64,000 nt of DNA from Ralstonia insidiosa (GTDB taxonomy: Bacteria > Pseudomonadota > Gammaproteobacteria > Burkholderiales > Burkholderiaceae). This document shows positions 41,996 to 50,476 of the stretch, in pieces. The translations under genes were made by a program, and so were the position numbers. The DNA lies in NCBI RefSeq assembly GCF_008801405.1, contig NZ_VZPV01000001.1:806001-870000 (forward strand), in the 5' to 3' direction. How positions within the stretch are numbered: position 1 is the stretch's first letter; each line of letters begins with the position of its first letter. The notes beneath the pieces are model-generated. The model did no database searches, was not told where the DNA came from, and worked only from the letters and a program-made list of their open reading frames with translations.

Positions 41996-43423
41996 TTACC
42001 GTGCCTGCGGGGCTGGCCGCGTGCCGAGCCCCGTGCGCGCAATCACCAGCGCCCCCACCGGCGCCACTGCAAACAGCAGGAACAGCCAGCGCGATGCGGC
42101 GCCCAGATCCGGAGCCGGGCCTGCCGCGCCCAGCGTATTGAGCACCACGCCGCCCAACGCGGCCCCCAACGCTGTTGCCACCAGTTGTACGGTCACGATC
42201 GACGCCGATGCACGGTCATGGTCTTCCGCCGGTGCCGCCGTCATGATGCGGTTGCCCAGATGCGGCCACACCACGCCTACGCCCAATCCCACCAGTGTGA
42301 GTGCGACGATGATCAGTGCGGTCACCCACGCGTCGCCCGCGCCCATCGGCACCAGAAACGCCAGTACCAGCAGACCCGCCGCGCAGGCCCACGGCGCCAC
42401 ACGAATCACGCGTGTAACCGACGCCTCGCGCAACGCGGCGCTCAGGATGGCGCCCAGCGTCCAGCCCGCCGACGCCGTGGCCGCGATGTAGCCAGCAATC
42501 AGCGGGCTCTGCCCATGCAACCGCTGCAGGAACAGCGGCACGAAGATCTCCGTGCAGGTGACCGTCACGGCCAGCAGCGCAGACACACCGTACAGTGCGG
42601 CGAGCGCTGTGCGGCCCGTGTAGGCATCGGCGGGCAGGATGCGGCGGGATGAGTGCATCTCTACGCGGCGGATCGCCAGCAGCGTGATGCCCGCCACGAT
42701 TAAACCGAGTGCGCCAAGCCAAGGCGTGTCGCTGACGCTGGCCCCCGAAGCAGCCACCACGGCCACCGCCAGGAGCACGAGCTGACGCGCTGGCACCGGC
42801 GTCGGATGCTCCGTCTGGGTGGTCGCCGGCTTCAGCACGACCACGGCGGCGGCCGCCGCCAGCGCGATCAGCGCGACCAGCGACCAGAACGCCAGCCGCC
42901 ACGTCGCGTACTGCGCAAAGATGCCGCCGACCGCCGGCCCGAGCAGGGTCGCAATGCCCCACATGCCCGAGAGCAACGCCAGCGCGCGCGGCCACAGCGG
43001 CTCTGGCAGCACGCTGCGCATCAGCACATATGGCGCCGACAACAGCACGCCGCCGCCCAACCCCTGTAGTACGCGGCCGACCAGCAACACCGGCATGGCC
43101 GGCGCCAGCGCACACAGCGCCGAGCCGCCGCCGAACACCGCCGCGCCCAACAGGTAAGCGCCGCGCGGCCCGATGTGCTGGATCACCTGTGCCGCCACTG
43201 CCGCCCCGGTGATTGACGCGACGATGAACAGCGTCGTATTCCACGCATAGAAGGCCACGCCGCCGATGTCGTCGACCACGCTCGGCAGGATCGTCGTGGT
43301 CAGGTACAGGTTGATGGCGTGCAGCGCCACGCCGGCGGCCAGCACCAGCACGCGCAGCGCATTGGCACCGCGAAACAGATCGAGCCACGAAGCATCGTCT
43401 GCGGTGATTGAGGTTGAACGCAT
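41996..43423 (-). CDS. MFS transporter (DHA2-like, probable drug efflux)
   Basis: A 475-aa protein with about 14 hydrophobic segments: 'LYLTTTILPSVVDDIGGVAFYAWNTTLFIVASITGAAVAAQVIQHIGPRGAYLLG' and the motif-C-like 'LLSGMWGIATLLGPAVGGIFAQYATWRLAFWSL'. It is probably a proton-driven efflux pump. It is divergent from a MarR regulator with two SlyA/MarR-type boxes between them, so it is probably derepressed by an aromatic or toxic compound. ATG 43423 is used; 43438 is an alternative. Confidence 0.88.
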   Translation of the reverse strand: MRSTSITADDASWLDLFRGANALRVLVLAAGVALHAINLYLTTTILPSVVDDIGGVAFYAWNTTLFIVASITGAAVAAQVIQHIGPRGAYLLGAAVFGGGSALCALAPAMPVLLVGRVLQGLGGGVLLSAPYVLMRSVLPEPLWPRALALLSGMWGIATLLGPAVGGIFAQYATWRLAFWSLVALIALAAAAAVVVLKPATTQTEHPTPVPARQLVLLAVAVVAASGASVSDTPWLGALGLIVAGITLLAIRRVEMHSSRRILPADAYTGRTALAALYGVSALLAVTVTCTEIFVPLFLQRLHGQSPLIAGYIAATASAGWTLGAILSAALREASVTRVIRVAPWACAAGLLVLAFLVPMGAGDAWVTALIIVALTLVGLGVGVVWPHLGNRIMTAAPAEDHDRASASIVTVQLVATALGAALGGVVLNTLGAAGPAPDLGAASRWLFLLFAVAPVGALVIARTGLGTRPAPQAR

Positions 43424-43520
43424 CTTGGGCTCCAACAAGGGATTGGGGTGGACACCTGCAAGGCGCGTCAGCCGGGTTGGCTGTGACAGTCCGCTTGCGT
43501 TGCGTCGCTCGGTATCGCAC

Positions 43521-43565
43521 TATCTTGGCGTCAAGATAAAAACGAGTTGTCTCGACGTCAAGATA
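43521..43565. promoter_or_regulatory. Two MarR-family boxes between the MFS and MarR genes
   Basis: TATCTTGGCGTCAAGATA (43521-43538) is a near-perfect dyad, and TGTCTCGACGTCAAGATA (43548-43565) is a second copy 27 bp on. They match the ATCTTGA-TCAAGAT pattern bound by MarR/SlyA/PecS-type repressors. Two sites between divergent genes suggest shared repression. Confidence 0.85.
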
Positions 43566-43587
43566 ACCACCGCTGGAGGAAGGGAGA

Positions 43588-44085
43588 ATGGACCGCGCTG
43601 CACAGGCCGTCGAACAATGGAATCGCGAGCGCCCAGACCTGGATGCCAGCTCGATGCTGCTGCTCGGGCGCCTGGGCGAGGCGGCGCTCGTCATCGCGCG
43701 TGAACGGCTGAACCCGCTCTTTGCGGACTTCGGCCTGCAACCCGGCGAGTTCGACGTGCTCGCCACCCTGCGCCGCAGCGGCGCGCCGTATGCGCTTACG
43801 CCTACCGCGTTGTACGACGCGACGATGATGTCCTCGGGCGGCATGACCAATCGCATCGATCGCCTGCAGCAGGCCGGCTGGGTGGAGCGCCGCCCCAATC
43901 CGGAAGATGGTCGCGGCACGCTCGTCGCGCTTACCAAGGCGGGGTTTGCGTTGATCGACAAGGCGGTCAGCGCGCATGTGGAGAACCAGCGTGCCGTGCT
44001 CTCGGTGCTGACGGACGCCGAGCAGCGCCAGTTGGCAAAGCTGCTGGCCAAGCTGATCGACGGCCAGCGCACGGACGAGCGTTAG
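43588..44085 (+). CDS. MarR-family transcriptional regulator
   Basis: A 165-aa winged-helix regulator ('LLLGRLGEAALVIARERLNPLFADFGLQPGEFDVLATLRRSGAPYALTPTALYDATMMSSGGMTNRIDRLQQAGWVERRPNPEDGRGTLVALTKAGFALID'). The 'SSGGMTNRIDRL' recognition helix and 'DGRGTLVALT' wing are typical. GGAAGGGAG precedes the ATG. It presumably represses itself and the MFS pump through the two boxes upstream. Confidence 0.93.
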   Translation: MDRAAQAVEQWNRERPDLDASSMLLLGRLGEAALVIARERLNPLFADFGLQPGEFDVLATLRRSGAPYALTPTALYDATMMSSGGMTNRIDRLQQAGWVERRPNPEDGRGTLVALTKAGFALIDKAVSAHVENQRAVLSVLTDAEQRQLAKLLAKLIDGQRTDER

Positions 44086-45614
44086 TCCGCCTTCACCCCA
44101 CGCCGATACTGGATCGCCTCACCCACGTGCACCGCATCGATCTGCTCGTCGCCTGCCAAATCTGCGATGGTGCGGGCGAGCTTGAGCACGCGTGCATAGG
44201 CGCGGGCAGACCACGAGAAGCGCGTCATCGCGTGGCGCAGCAGACCGTCGGCGGCATCCGTGCGGGCGCAGTGCAGATCGATCTCGTGGCCGGCCAGCAG
44301 CGCGTTGCGCTTGCCTTGGCGCGTGAGTTGCCGCGCATGTGCAGCTGACACGCGCTCGGCCACGTTGACCGTAGGTTCGCCCGGCGGGCCGTCCAGCAGT
44401 TCTTCCTGGGAAGGCGTCGGCACTTCGATCTGCACGTCGATGCGATCGAGCAGCGGGCCGGAGATGCGCGCCTGGTAGCGCTCCACCTGGTCTGGCGTGC
44501 AGCGGCACGCGCGCAGCGGATGGCCGCGATAGCCGCAGGGGCAGGGGTTCATCGCGGCAATCAACTGAAAGCTGGCGGGGAAGTCGGTCTGGTGCGCGGC
44601 GCGCGAGATGGTGATGTGGCCAGTCTCCAGCGGCTCGCGCAGGACCTCGAGAACACGGCGCTCGAACTCGGGAAGCTCATCCAGGAAGAGCACCCCCTGG
44701 TGCGCCAGCGAGATCTCGCCGGGCCTCGGCGTATTGCCGCCGCCGACCATCGCCACCGCCGATGCGGTGTGATGTGGCGCGCGGAACGGCCGCACCTTCC
44801 AGCGCTTGGCGTCGAAGCCGCGCGTGGTCAGGCTCATTACAGCGGCGGCGGAGAGGGCCTCGTCATCGCTCATGTCGGGCAGCAGGCCGGGAAAGCGTTG
44901 CGCGAGCATCGATTTGCCGGTACCGGGCGGGCCGATCATCAGCATCGAATGACCACCCGCCGCGGCCACTTCCAATGCGCGCCGCGCCTGCGGCTGGCCG
45001 CGCACGTCCGACAGATCTGGATAGCGGATATCGGCATCGACCGGCGCAGGCAATGCGGGCGCAAGTTTGCGGTCGGGGGCGCTAAGGTGGTCGCACACCT
45101 CGATGAGCGTACGCGCAGGCAGAACCTTGGTACCGCTGACGAGCGCAGCTTCGGCTGCGTTCTCAGTGGGCAGCACGAAGGCGCGCGTGAGCGGCGTTTC
45201 GCCATCTGCGGATGCGGGGTTGCGCGACAGTGCATATGCCATCGCCAGCGCACCGCGAATTGGCCGCAGATCGCCCGAGAGCGACAACTCGCCCGCAAAC
45301 TCGTGCGCGTCCAGATGCGTGTGCGGGATCTGCCGGCTCGCGGCGAGGATGCCCAACGCGATCGCCAAATCAAATCGCCCGGACTCTTTCGGCAGATCCG
45401 CCGGCGCCAGATTGACGGTGATGCGCCGCGCCGGAAACTCGAAGCGGCTGTTCTGGATGGCCGCGCGCACACGGTCCTTGCTCTCCTTCACCTCGGTGTC
45501 CGGCAACCCGACGATGGTGAACGACGGCAGCCCGTTGGCCAGATGCACCTCCACGGACACTGCTGGCGCGTCGATGCCGGAAAGCGCGCGTGAACGCAGG
45601 ACGGCGAGGCTCAT
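44082..45614 (-). CDS. comM: Mg-chelatase-like AAA+ helicase for natural transformation (YifB/ComM)
   Basis: A 510-aa protein with an N-terminal Lon-protease-like fold ('VEVHLANGLPSFTIVGLPDTEVKESKDRVRAAIQNSRFEFP'), AAA+ with Walker A 'MIGPPGTGKSMLAQRFPGLLP', 'FRAPHHTASAVAMVGGGNTPRPGEISLAHQGVLFLDELPEF' and a zinc-type 'MNPCPCGYRGHPLRACRCTPDQV' segment. ComM promotes branch migration of incoming DNA in transformation. ATG 45614 is used. Another competence-family gene, comF, lies at the window end. Confidence 0.95.
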   Translation of the reverse strand: MSLAVLRSRALSGIDAPAVSVEVHLANGLPSFTIVGLPDTEVKESKDRVRAAIQNSRFEFPARRITVNLAPADLPKESGRFDLAIALGILAASRQIPHTHLDAHEFAGELSLSGDLRPIRGALAMAYALSRNPASADGETPLTRAFVLPTENAAEAALVSGTKVLPARTLIEVCDHLSAPDRKLAPALPAPVDADIRYPDLSDVRGQPQARRALEVAAAGGHSMLMIGPPGTGKSMLAQRFPGLLPDMSDDEALSAAAVMSLTTRGFDAKRWKVRPFRAPHHTASAVAMVGGGNTPRPGEISLAHQGVLFLDELPEFERRVLEVLREPLETGHITISRAAHQTDFPASFQLIAAMNPCPCGYRGHPLRACRCTPDQVERYQARISGPLLDRIDVQIEVPTPSQEELLDGPPGEPTVNVAERVSAAHARQLTRQGKRNALLAGHEIDLHCARTDAADGLLRHAMTRFSWSARAYARVLKLARTIADLAGDEQIDAVHVGEAIQYRRGVKAD

Positions 45615-45817
45615 CGCGGCGTTCTCCGATTGACATGACGAACGGAACAGAGAGCAGGGCAGGGATGCATGGCGTGTCAGTGCGCGGCGTAAGAGGAACC
45701 TGCCACTGTGCCAGTCACGTGATGCCGCCCACTCGGCTTGCATTCAAATTTGACGCGTAGTCTGAATGCAAAAAAAACCGGAGCACGTGGCTCCGGTGTT
45801 GTTGTCGGCAGATCCGA

Positions 45818-46330
45818 TCAGGGGAACGCGGGCATCGCCGAATCTTCACCGCTGAAGCGGCCTTCAGGATGCGTGTTCTGCAGCAGGGCACGCACTTCCG
45901 GCACGCGCGAGCGCGGTACGTCCACCATCAATAGAATCTGCCCATCCTCCACCGCCTGCTTGAACGGTTTGAGGCGGCTGTTCGGCACGGAACTGCCGAT
46001 CATGCTGGAGGCCCACGCGCCAAACAGCGCGCCGACCACGGTTGTGATGCCGACCATCCCCCACTGCGGACCTTCGCCGATGATCGGGAACAGCGCGGCC
46101 ACCACACCCGCCGCCACGCCCGCACCACCGCCGATCACCAGCCCGTTCTGGGTGGCATGGACGATGTCTGAGGTCTGGAGCAGGTTGGCCTCGTGCAGGC
46201 CGGTGAGGTCGGCGCCTTCCTTGGCGACGAAGTGGATGTGGCGCTCGGTGATGCGCGCCAACAGGAGGTCATTCATGACACGCCGGGCGCTGGCGACGTC
46301 CGGCAAGAGAAAGTAGAGGCGATGCTGCAT
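45818..46330 (-). CDS. DUF1269-type membrane protein
   Basis: A 170-aa protein. Residues 1-60 form a small soluble fold ('MQHRLYFLLPDVASARRVMNDLLLARITERHIHFVAKEG'), then a Gly-rich hydrophobic stretch ('GLVIGGGAGVAAGVVAALFPIIG', 'MVGITTVVGALFGAWASSMIG') and a soluble end ('VEDGQILLMVDVPRSRVPEVRALL'). This is the DUF1269 pattern; function unknown, probably membrane-associated. Confidence 0.8.
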   Translation of the reverse strand: MQHRLYFLLPDVASARRVMNDLLLARITERHIHFVAKEGADLTGLHEANLLQTSDIVHATQNGLVIGGGAGVAAGVVAALFPIIGEGPQWGMVGITTVVGALFGAWASSMIGSSVPNSRLKPFKQAVEDGQILLMVDVPRSRVPEVRALLQNTHPEGRFSGEDSAMPAFP

Positions 46331-46502
46331 GATCTTCTCCTCAAGCGCTGCTGCGCGTGCGTCTTAAGGACGTTCTAGATCAGTTCACCAGCCGCAACAA
46401 GGCGGCGCATCGAACTTTTCGCTGTGCGCCGCAGCACGGGTGTCGCGGCGGGCACAGCGAGGGGCGATAGCTGCACCCGGCGTGATGCCGGGCGCTCGCG
46501 CA

Positions 46503-46766
46503 TTACTGGCCAGTGCTTGCCGGGGCGGCAGTCTTGAGCTGCGCTTCGAGCGCGGCCACGCGCGTCTCCAGCTCTTCCAGGCGGGCGCGGGTGCGGGCCA
46601 GCACCTGCGACTGCACATCAAATTCCTCACGCGTGACCAGATCAAGCTTGGAGAAGCCCTGGGTCATCATCGCGCGCACGTTCTTTTCGATATCGGCGGC
46701 CGGCGAGTTGCGCAGTGCCTCGGTCACGCGGTTCTGAAAGTCGGTAAAGAGATCGGTGGGTTTCAT
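46503..46766 (-). CDS. ubiK: Ubiquinone biosynthesis accessory factor UbiK (BMFP/YqiC)
   Basis: An 87-aa protein: 'DLFTDFQNRVTEALRNSPAADIEKNVRAMMTQGFSKLDLVTREEFDVQSQVLARTRARLEELETRVAALEAQL', an amphipathic helix followed by a C-terminal coiled coil, the UbiK/BMFP pattern. UbiK binds UbiJ and helps late ubiquinone hydroxylation steps under oxygen. ATG 46766 (MKPTDLF) is chosen; the frame to 46814 is less likely. Confidence 0.92.
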   Translation of the reverse strand: MKPTDLFTDFQNRVTEALRNSPAADIEKNVRAMMTQGFSKLDLVTREEFDVQSQVLARTRARLEELETRVAALEAQLKTAAPASTGQ

Positions 46767-47221
46767 TGAGGTTCTCCGAGGGTCATGCTGCCTGCGCCAA
46801 GCCGGTGCATGCACCGCTTTTGTGCGCGGGGATTGCCGTGCCTTGGTGCGCAGAGCGGCACAAGGCGCGTGGTTTCGGTGCTGCAGGCGTGGATGCTACC
46901 CGTTGAGCGCTTCCAACTCCACAAATCCCGGCAAGTCTCGCTGCGATGCGGCATTGCCGGTGCCGTCCAAACGGGGACAGATTCAGCGTCTGCCGCCCTG
47001 GAACATCAGGCTGGGCCGTGACACGGTGTTGAAATCACTCTATCACATGGCTTTTTACGCGCCAGGCCGGGCCGAGGCCGTGTCAGACAGATCAGCCTGC
47101 GGCAACCGTTGGCGGGTGGCGTGCGTCACCTGTGCGATCCGTCCCCAATTTCCCTTGCTCCTCCCCCAAGCTGCGCGCGGCGTCACGGTCGAAGAAACCC
47201 TCCAACTTCACTACATCGACA
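46767..47221. other. 455-bp gap between ubiK and the porin-glnK-amtB promoter
   Basis: No gene is supported. A 14-bp perfect palindrome CGGTGCATGCACCG lies at 46803-46816, near the ubiK promoter. Two inverted copies of GGGGAC(A/G)GAT occur at 46973-46982 and, reversed, at 47137-47146, possibly ends of an old short element. I see no clean NtrC site (TGCACC-N5-GGTGCA) close to the sigma-54 promoter. Confidence 0.45.
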
Positions 47222-47237
47222 TGGCATGACAGTTGCA
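47222..47237 (+). promoter_or_regulatory. Sigma-54 (-24/-12) promoter of the porin-glnK-amtB operon
   Basis: TGGCATGACAGTTGCA matches the RpoN consensus TGGCACG-N4-TTGCA at all but one key base. The predicted start is near 47249, 57 bp before the porin ATG. Nitrogen-controlled glnK-amtB operons are classically driven by sigma-54 and NtrC. Confidence 0.9.
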
Positions 47238-47305
47238 GAACTGGTGCGACTTTTTTGACGTTTCCACGTTCCGTTGTTGCGACTTTCTAAAGGGGGAGAG
47301 CCGTT

Positions 47306-48124
47306 ATGAAGAAATTTGCGTACGCAGCCAGTGTGGTGTTGTTGACCGGTGTCGCCGCCGGTATGACTCAAAGCGCCATCGCCCAGACTGCGCCCGCCGC
47401 TCCGGCGGCCGATGCACCTGCCGCAGCACCCGCTCCGGCACCTGCACTGACTGCCAACGTCACGCTGGCCAGCCAATACCGCTATCGCGGCATCATGCAG
47501 ACCAACAACAAGCCCGCCATCCAGGGCGGCTTTGATTACGCCATTCCGGGTGGCGTGCTGCCTGAGGGCTTCTACATCGGCAACTGGAACTCCTCGATCA
47601 GCTGGCTGAGTGACTCCAACTCGAGCGTCTCCGCACCGATCGAGATGGACTTCTACGGCGGCTACAAGACCGAGATCGTCAAGGACGTGCCCATCGACGT
47701 GGGCGTGCTGCAGTACTACTACCCGGGCAGCTATCCCGACGGTTTCACGCGGCCGCACACGACGGAAGGCTATGCGCAAGTCGGCTACGGCCCGGTCACG
47801 TTCAAGTACTCGCACGCGTTCTCGAACCTGTTCGGCACGCCCGATTCGCACCACAGCCAGTACTTTGACCTGTCGGGCAACTTCGACACCGGCTTCTGGG
47901 GCCTGACGCTGAACCTGCACGTCGGCTATCAGCAAGTGCCGCACCAGACCGTGCGTGCCTCGTATGCCGACTGGAAGGTCGGCGTGACGAAGGACTTCGG
48001 TAGCGGCTGGACGGCATCGCTGGCGTACATCGACACTAATGCTTCGCGCGCGTTCTACACCAACACGCGCAACAGCTACATGGGCAAGGCGACGGCCCTG
48101 CTGTCGGTCACCAAGACTTTCTAA
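47306..48124 (+). CDS. TorF-family putative outer-membrane porin (glnK-amtB-linked copy)
   Basis: A 272-aa protein with a signal peptide (to about residue 26, 'SAIAQT'), a short Ala/Pro-rich stretch and a TorF/Gcw_chp beta-barrel ('NVTLASQYRYRGIMQTNNKPAIQGGFDYAIPGGVLPEGFYIGNWNSSISW'), ending in a terminal Phe. It is first in the sigma-54-driven operon with glnK and amtB, so it probably aids diffusion of a nitrogen source. AAGGGGGAGAG precedes the ATG. It is paralogous to the porin at 21991. Confidence 0.85.
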   Translation: MKKFAYAASVVLLTGVAAGMTQSAIAQTAPAAPAADAPAAAPAPAPALTANVTLASQYRYRGIMQTNNKPAIQGGFDYAIPGGVLPEGFYIGNWNSSISWLSDSNSSVSAPIEMDFYGGYKTEIVKDVPIDVGVLQYYYPGSYPDGFTRPHTTEGYAQVGYGPVTFKYSHAFSNLFGTPDSHHSQYFDLSGNFDTGFWGLTLNLHVGYQQVPHQTVRASYADWKVGVTKDFGSGWTASLAYIDTNASRAFYTNTRNSYMGKATALLSVTKTF

Positions 48125-48189
48125 CAAACGAGGCGAGGCGGCGCTCATTGAGCAACAGCAGGGCGCTGCCAATCGAGGAGGAATCCAGC

Positions 48190-48528
<339 letters not shown>

Positions 48529-48557
48529 GCACCACAGCCCAAGGAAGAGGTCCACAC

Positions 48558-50096
48558 ATGAAAACCTGGTTCACACGATTCCTGACGGCGGGGGCCGTCG
48601 CTGCGGTGCTTGCAGGCGCCGTACTGTCCGCACCGGCTGTGGCGCAGGACAAGCCGGCGGCATCTGCGCCGGCCGCTGAAGCCAGCGCCGCCCCGGCTGC
48701 CGCTGCCGCCGCTTCGGAACCGGCCGCCGCGCCGGCCGCCGCAGCCGCTGCGCCTGCTGCCGCCGCACCTGCGGCTGCCACGCCCGTGCCCAACAAGGGC
48801 GACACGGCATGGCTGCTGGTCTCTACCGCCTTCGTCATTCTGATGACGTTGCCGGGCCTCGCGCTGTTCTACGGCGGCCTGGTGCGCAAGAAGAACATGC
48901 TGTCGGTGCTGATGCAGTGCACGGGCATCTTCTCGCTCATCATCATCCTGTGGGCCATCTACGGCTACAGCTTCGCGTTCACCGAGGGCAATGCGTTCTT
49001 CGGCGGGCTCGATCGCCTGTTCCTGAAGGGCCTGACGCCGGATTCGGTGGCGGCCACCTTCAGCAAGGGCGTGGTAGTGCCTGAGTACGCGTACTTCGCC
49101 TTCCAGGGCGCGTTTGCCGCGATCACCTGCGCGCTGATCATCGGTGCCTTCGCCGAGCGTGCGAAGTTCTCGGCCGTGCTGCTGTTCGTGGTGCTGTGGT
49201 TCACCTTCAGCTACCTGCCGATCGCCCACATGGTCTGGTTCTGGCCGGGTCCGGATGGCTTTACCGATGCCAAGGCGGCTGAGCTAATGACGTCCAAGTC
49301 GGGTTGGCTGTTCCAGAAGGGCGCGCTGGACTTTGCCGGCGGTACCGTGGTGCACATCAACGCCGCTGTGGCGGGCCTCGTAGGCGCCTTCCTGTTCGGC
49401 AAGCGCATCGGCTTTGGCCGTGAAGCCCTCAAGCCGCACAGCCTGACGCTGACGATGGTGGGTGCCTCGCTGCTGTGGTTCGGCTGGTTCGGCTTCAACG
49501 CCGGTTCGGCCCTGGAAGCCAACGGCTCCGCCGCGCTGGCCTTCGTCAACACGCTGCTGGCCACCGCCGCTGCCGTGCTGTCGTGGAGCTTCGGTGAGTG
49601 GATCGGCAAGAGCAAGCCGTCGATGCTGGGTGCAGCCTCGGGTGCCGTGGCGGGCCTGGTGGCGATTACCCCGGCGGCTGGCTTTGTCGGCCCGATGGGT
49701 TCGATCGCACTGGGCATCCTCGCCGGCCTGCTGTGCCTGTGGGGCGTGAACGGCCTCAAGCGCATGCTGGGCATGGACGACACGCTCGACGTGTTTGGCG
49801 TGCACGGCGTGGGCGGTATCCTCGGCGCGCTGCTGACCGGTGTGTTCGCCTCGCCGAGCCTGGGCGGCACCGGCATCTACGACTATGTCGCCAACAAGGT
49901 GGCTGACGGCTACTCGATCGGCGGCCAGCTGTGGATCCAGTTCCAAGGCGTGCTGACCACCGTGATCTGGTCTGGCGTGGTGGCCTTCATCTCGTACAAG
50001 ATCGTCGACGCGGTCGTCGGCCTGCGCGTGCCGGAAGAAGAGGAGCGCGAAGGTCTGGACATCACGTCCCACGGCGAAACCGCCTACGAAGACTGA
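48558..50096 (+). CDS. amtB: Ammonium transporter with Ala/Pro-rich periplasmic extension
   Basis: A 512-aa Amt-family channel: 'LALFYGGLVRKKNMLSVLMQC', 'FQGAFAAITCALIIGAFAERAKFSAVLLF', 'GGTVVHINAAVAGLVGAF' (first pore His) and 'FGVHGVGGILGALLTG' (second pore His). A signal peptide (to about 31) is followed by roughly 45 residues almost wholly of Ala, Pro, Ser and Glu before the first transmembrane helix. That low-complexity extension is not seen in E. coli AmtB. A terminator follows. Confidence 0.96.
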   Translation: MKTWFTRFLTAGAVAAVLAGAVLSAPAVAQDKPAASAPAAEASAAPAAAAAASEPAAAPAAAAAAPAAAAPAAATPVPNKGDTAWLLVSTAFVILMTLPGLALFYGGLVRKKNMLSVLMQCTGIFSLIIILWAIYGYSFAFTEGNAFFGGLDRLFLKGLTPDSVAATFSKGVVVPEYAYFAFQGAFAAITCALIIGAFAERAKFSAVLLFVVLWFTFSYLPIAHMVWFWPGPDGFTDAKAAELMTSKSGWLFQKGALDFAGGTVVHINAAVAGLVGAFLFGKRIGFGREALKPHSLTLTMVGASLLWFGWFGFNAGSALEANGSAALAFVNTLLATAAAVLSWSFGEWIGKSKPSMLGAASGAVAGLVAITPAAGFVGPMGSIALGILAGLLCLWGVNGLKRMLGMDDTLDVFGVHGVGGILGALLTGVFASPSLGGTGIYDYVANKVADGYSIGGQLWIQFQGVLTTVIWSGVVAFISYKIVDAVVGLRVPEEEEREGLDITSHGETAYED

Positions 50097-50120
50097 TCGT
50101 CTGCCTGATCAAGCAAAAGA

Positions 50121-50143
50121 CCCGGCCACGTGCCGGGTTTTTT
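50121..50143 (+). terminator. Rho-independent terminator after amtB
   Basis: CCCGGC-CACGT-GCCGGG hairpin followed by six T residues, 25 bp after the amtB stop. Confidence 0.92.
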
Positions 50144-50197
50144 GTTGGTGCGGCGCTTGAGCCACCGAGCCTTAACTCCGATGTAAAAAACCTTCAA

Positions 50198-50312
50198 TTG
50201 CCTCTCGTTATGCGGACGCTTACATTGCAGACGTGGTTTCCTCCACCTGCAGAACGCTCCCCGTATCTGTCAGGCTATTCCCCAAGCGCGGCAGCCCCGC
50301 GCTTTTTTTTTT
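50198..50312 (+). ncRNA. Candidate small RNA between amtB and gshA
   Basis: A strong terminator (AGCGCGG-CAGCC-CCGCGCT plus ten T, 50285-50312) stands alone, after the amtB terminator and about 165 bp before gshA. Upstream is a plausible promoter, TTGCCT (50198-50203) and TACATT (50221-50226) 17 bp apart, giving an RNA of about 80-86 nt from near 50230. Its 5' part folds as GTGG-TTTCCT-CCAC with a flanking GCAG/CTGC pair, exposing a pyrimidine-rich loop next to CCUCC that could pair with Shine-Dalgarno sequences. No reading frame of note is seen. This is prediction only. Confidence 0.5.
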
Positions 50313-50476
50313 GTCCACGTTTTCTGTGTGGTTTTGTGCGTTGCCACACACTTCCCCTTGCGAAACCGTCCGCTGACCGCATATCGATAGCCCGCCATCG
50401 TCGGCATGCTGTCTGCAAGCTATTGCCTGTTCCTCTACAATCGGAGCGGGCGATAAATTACATCAATAGGAAGGGT

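Noticed and set aside
42216..44072. 618-codon minus-strand frame spanning the MFS and MarR genes
   Set aside because: It crosses the MarR operators and is out of frame with both the transporter and the regulator; the product is low-complexity.
46803..46816. NtrC binding site for the glnK operon
   Set aside because: The half-sites GGTGCA and TGCACC are in the reverse order to the NtrC consensus and have no spacer; it also lies about 400 bp from the promoter and closer to ubiK.
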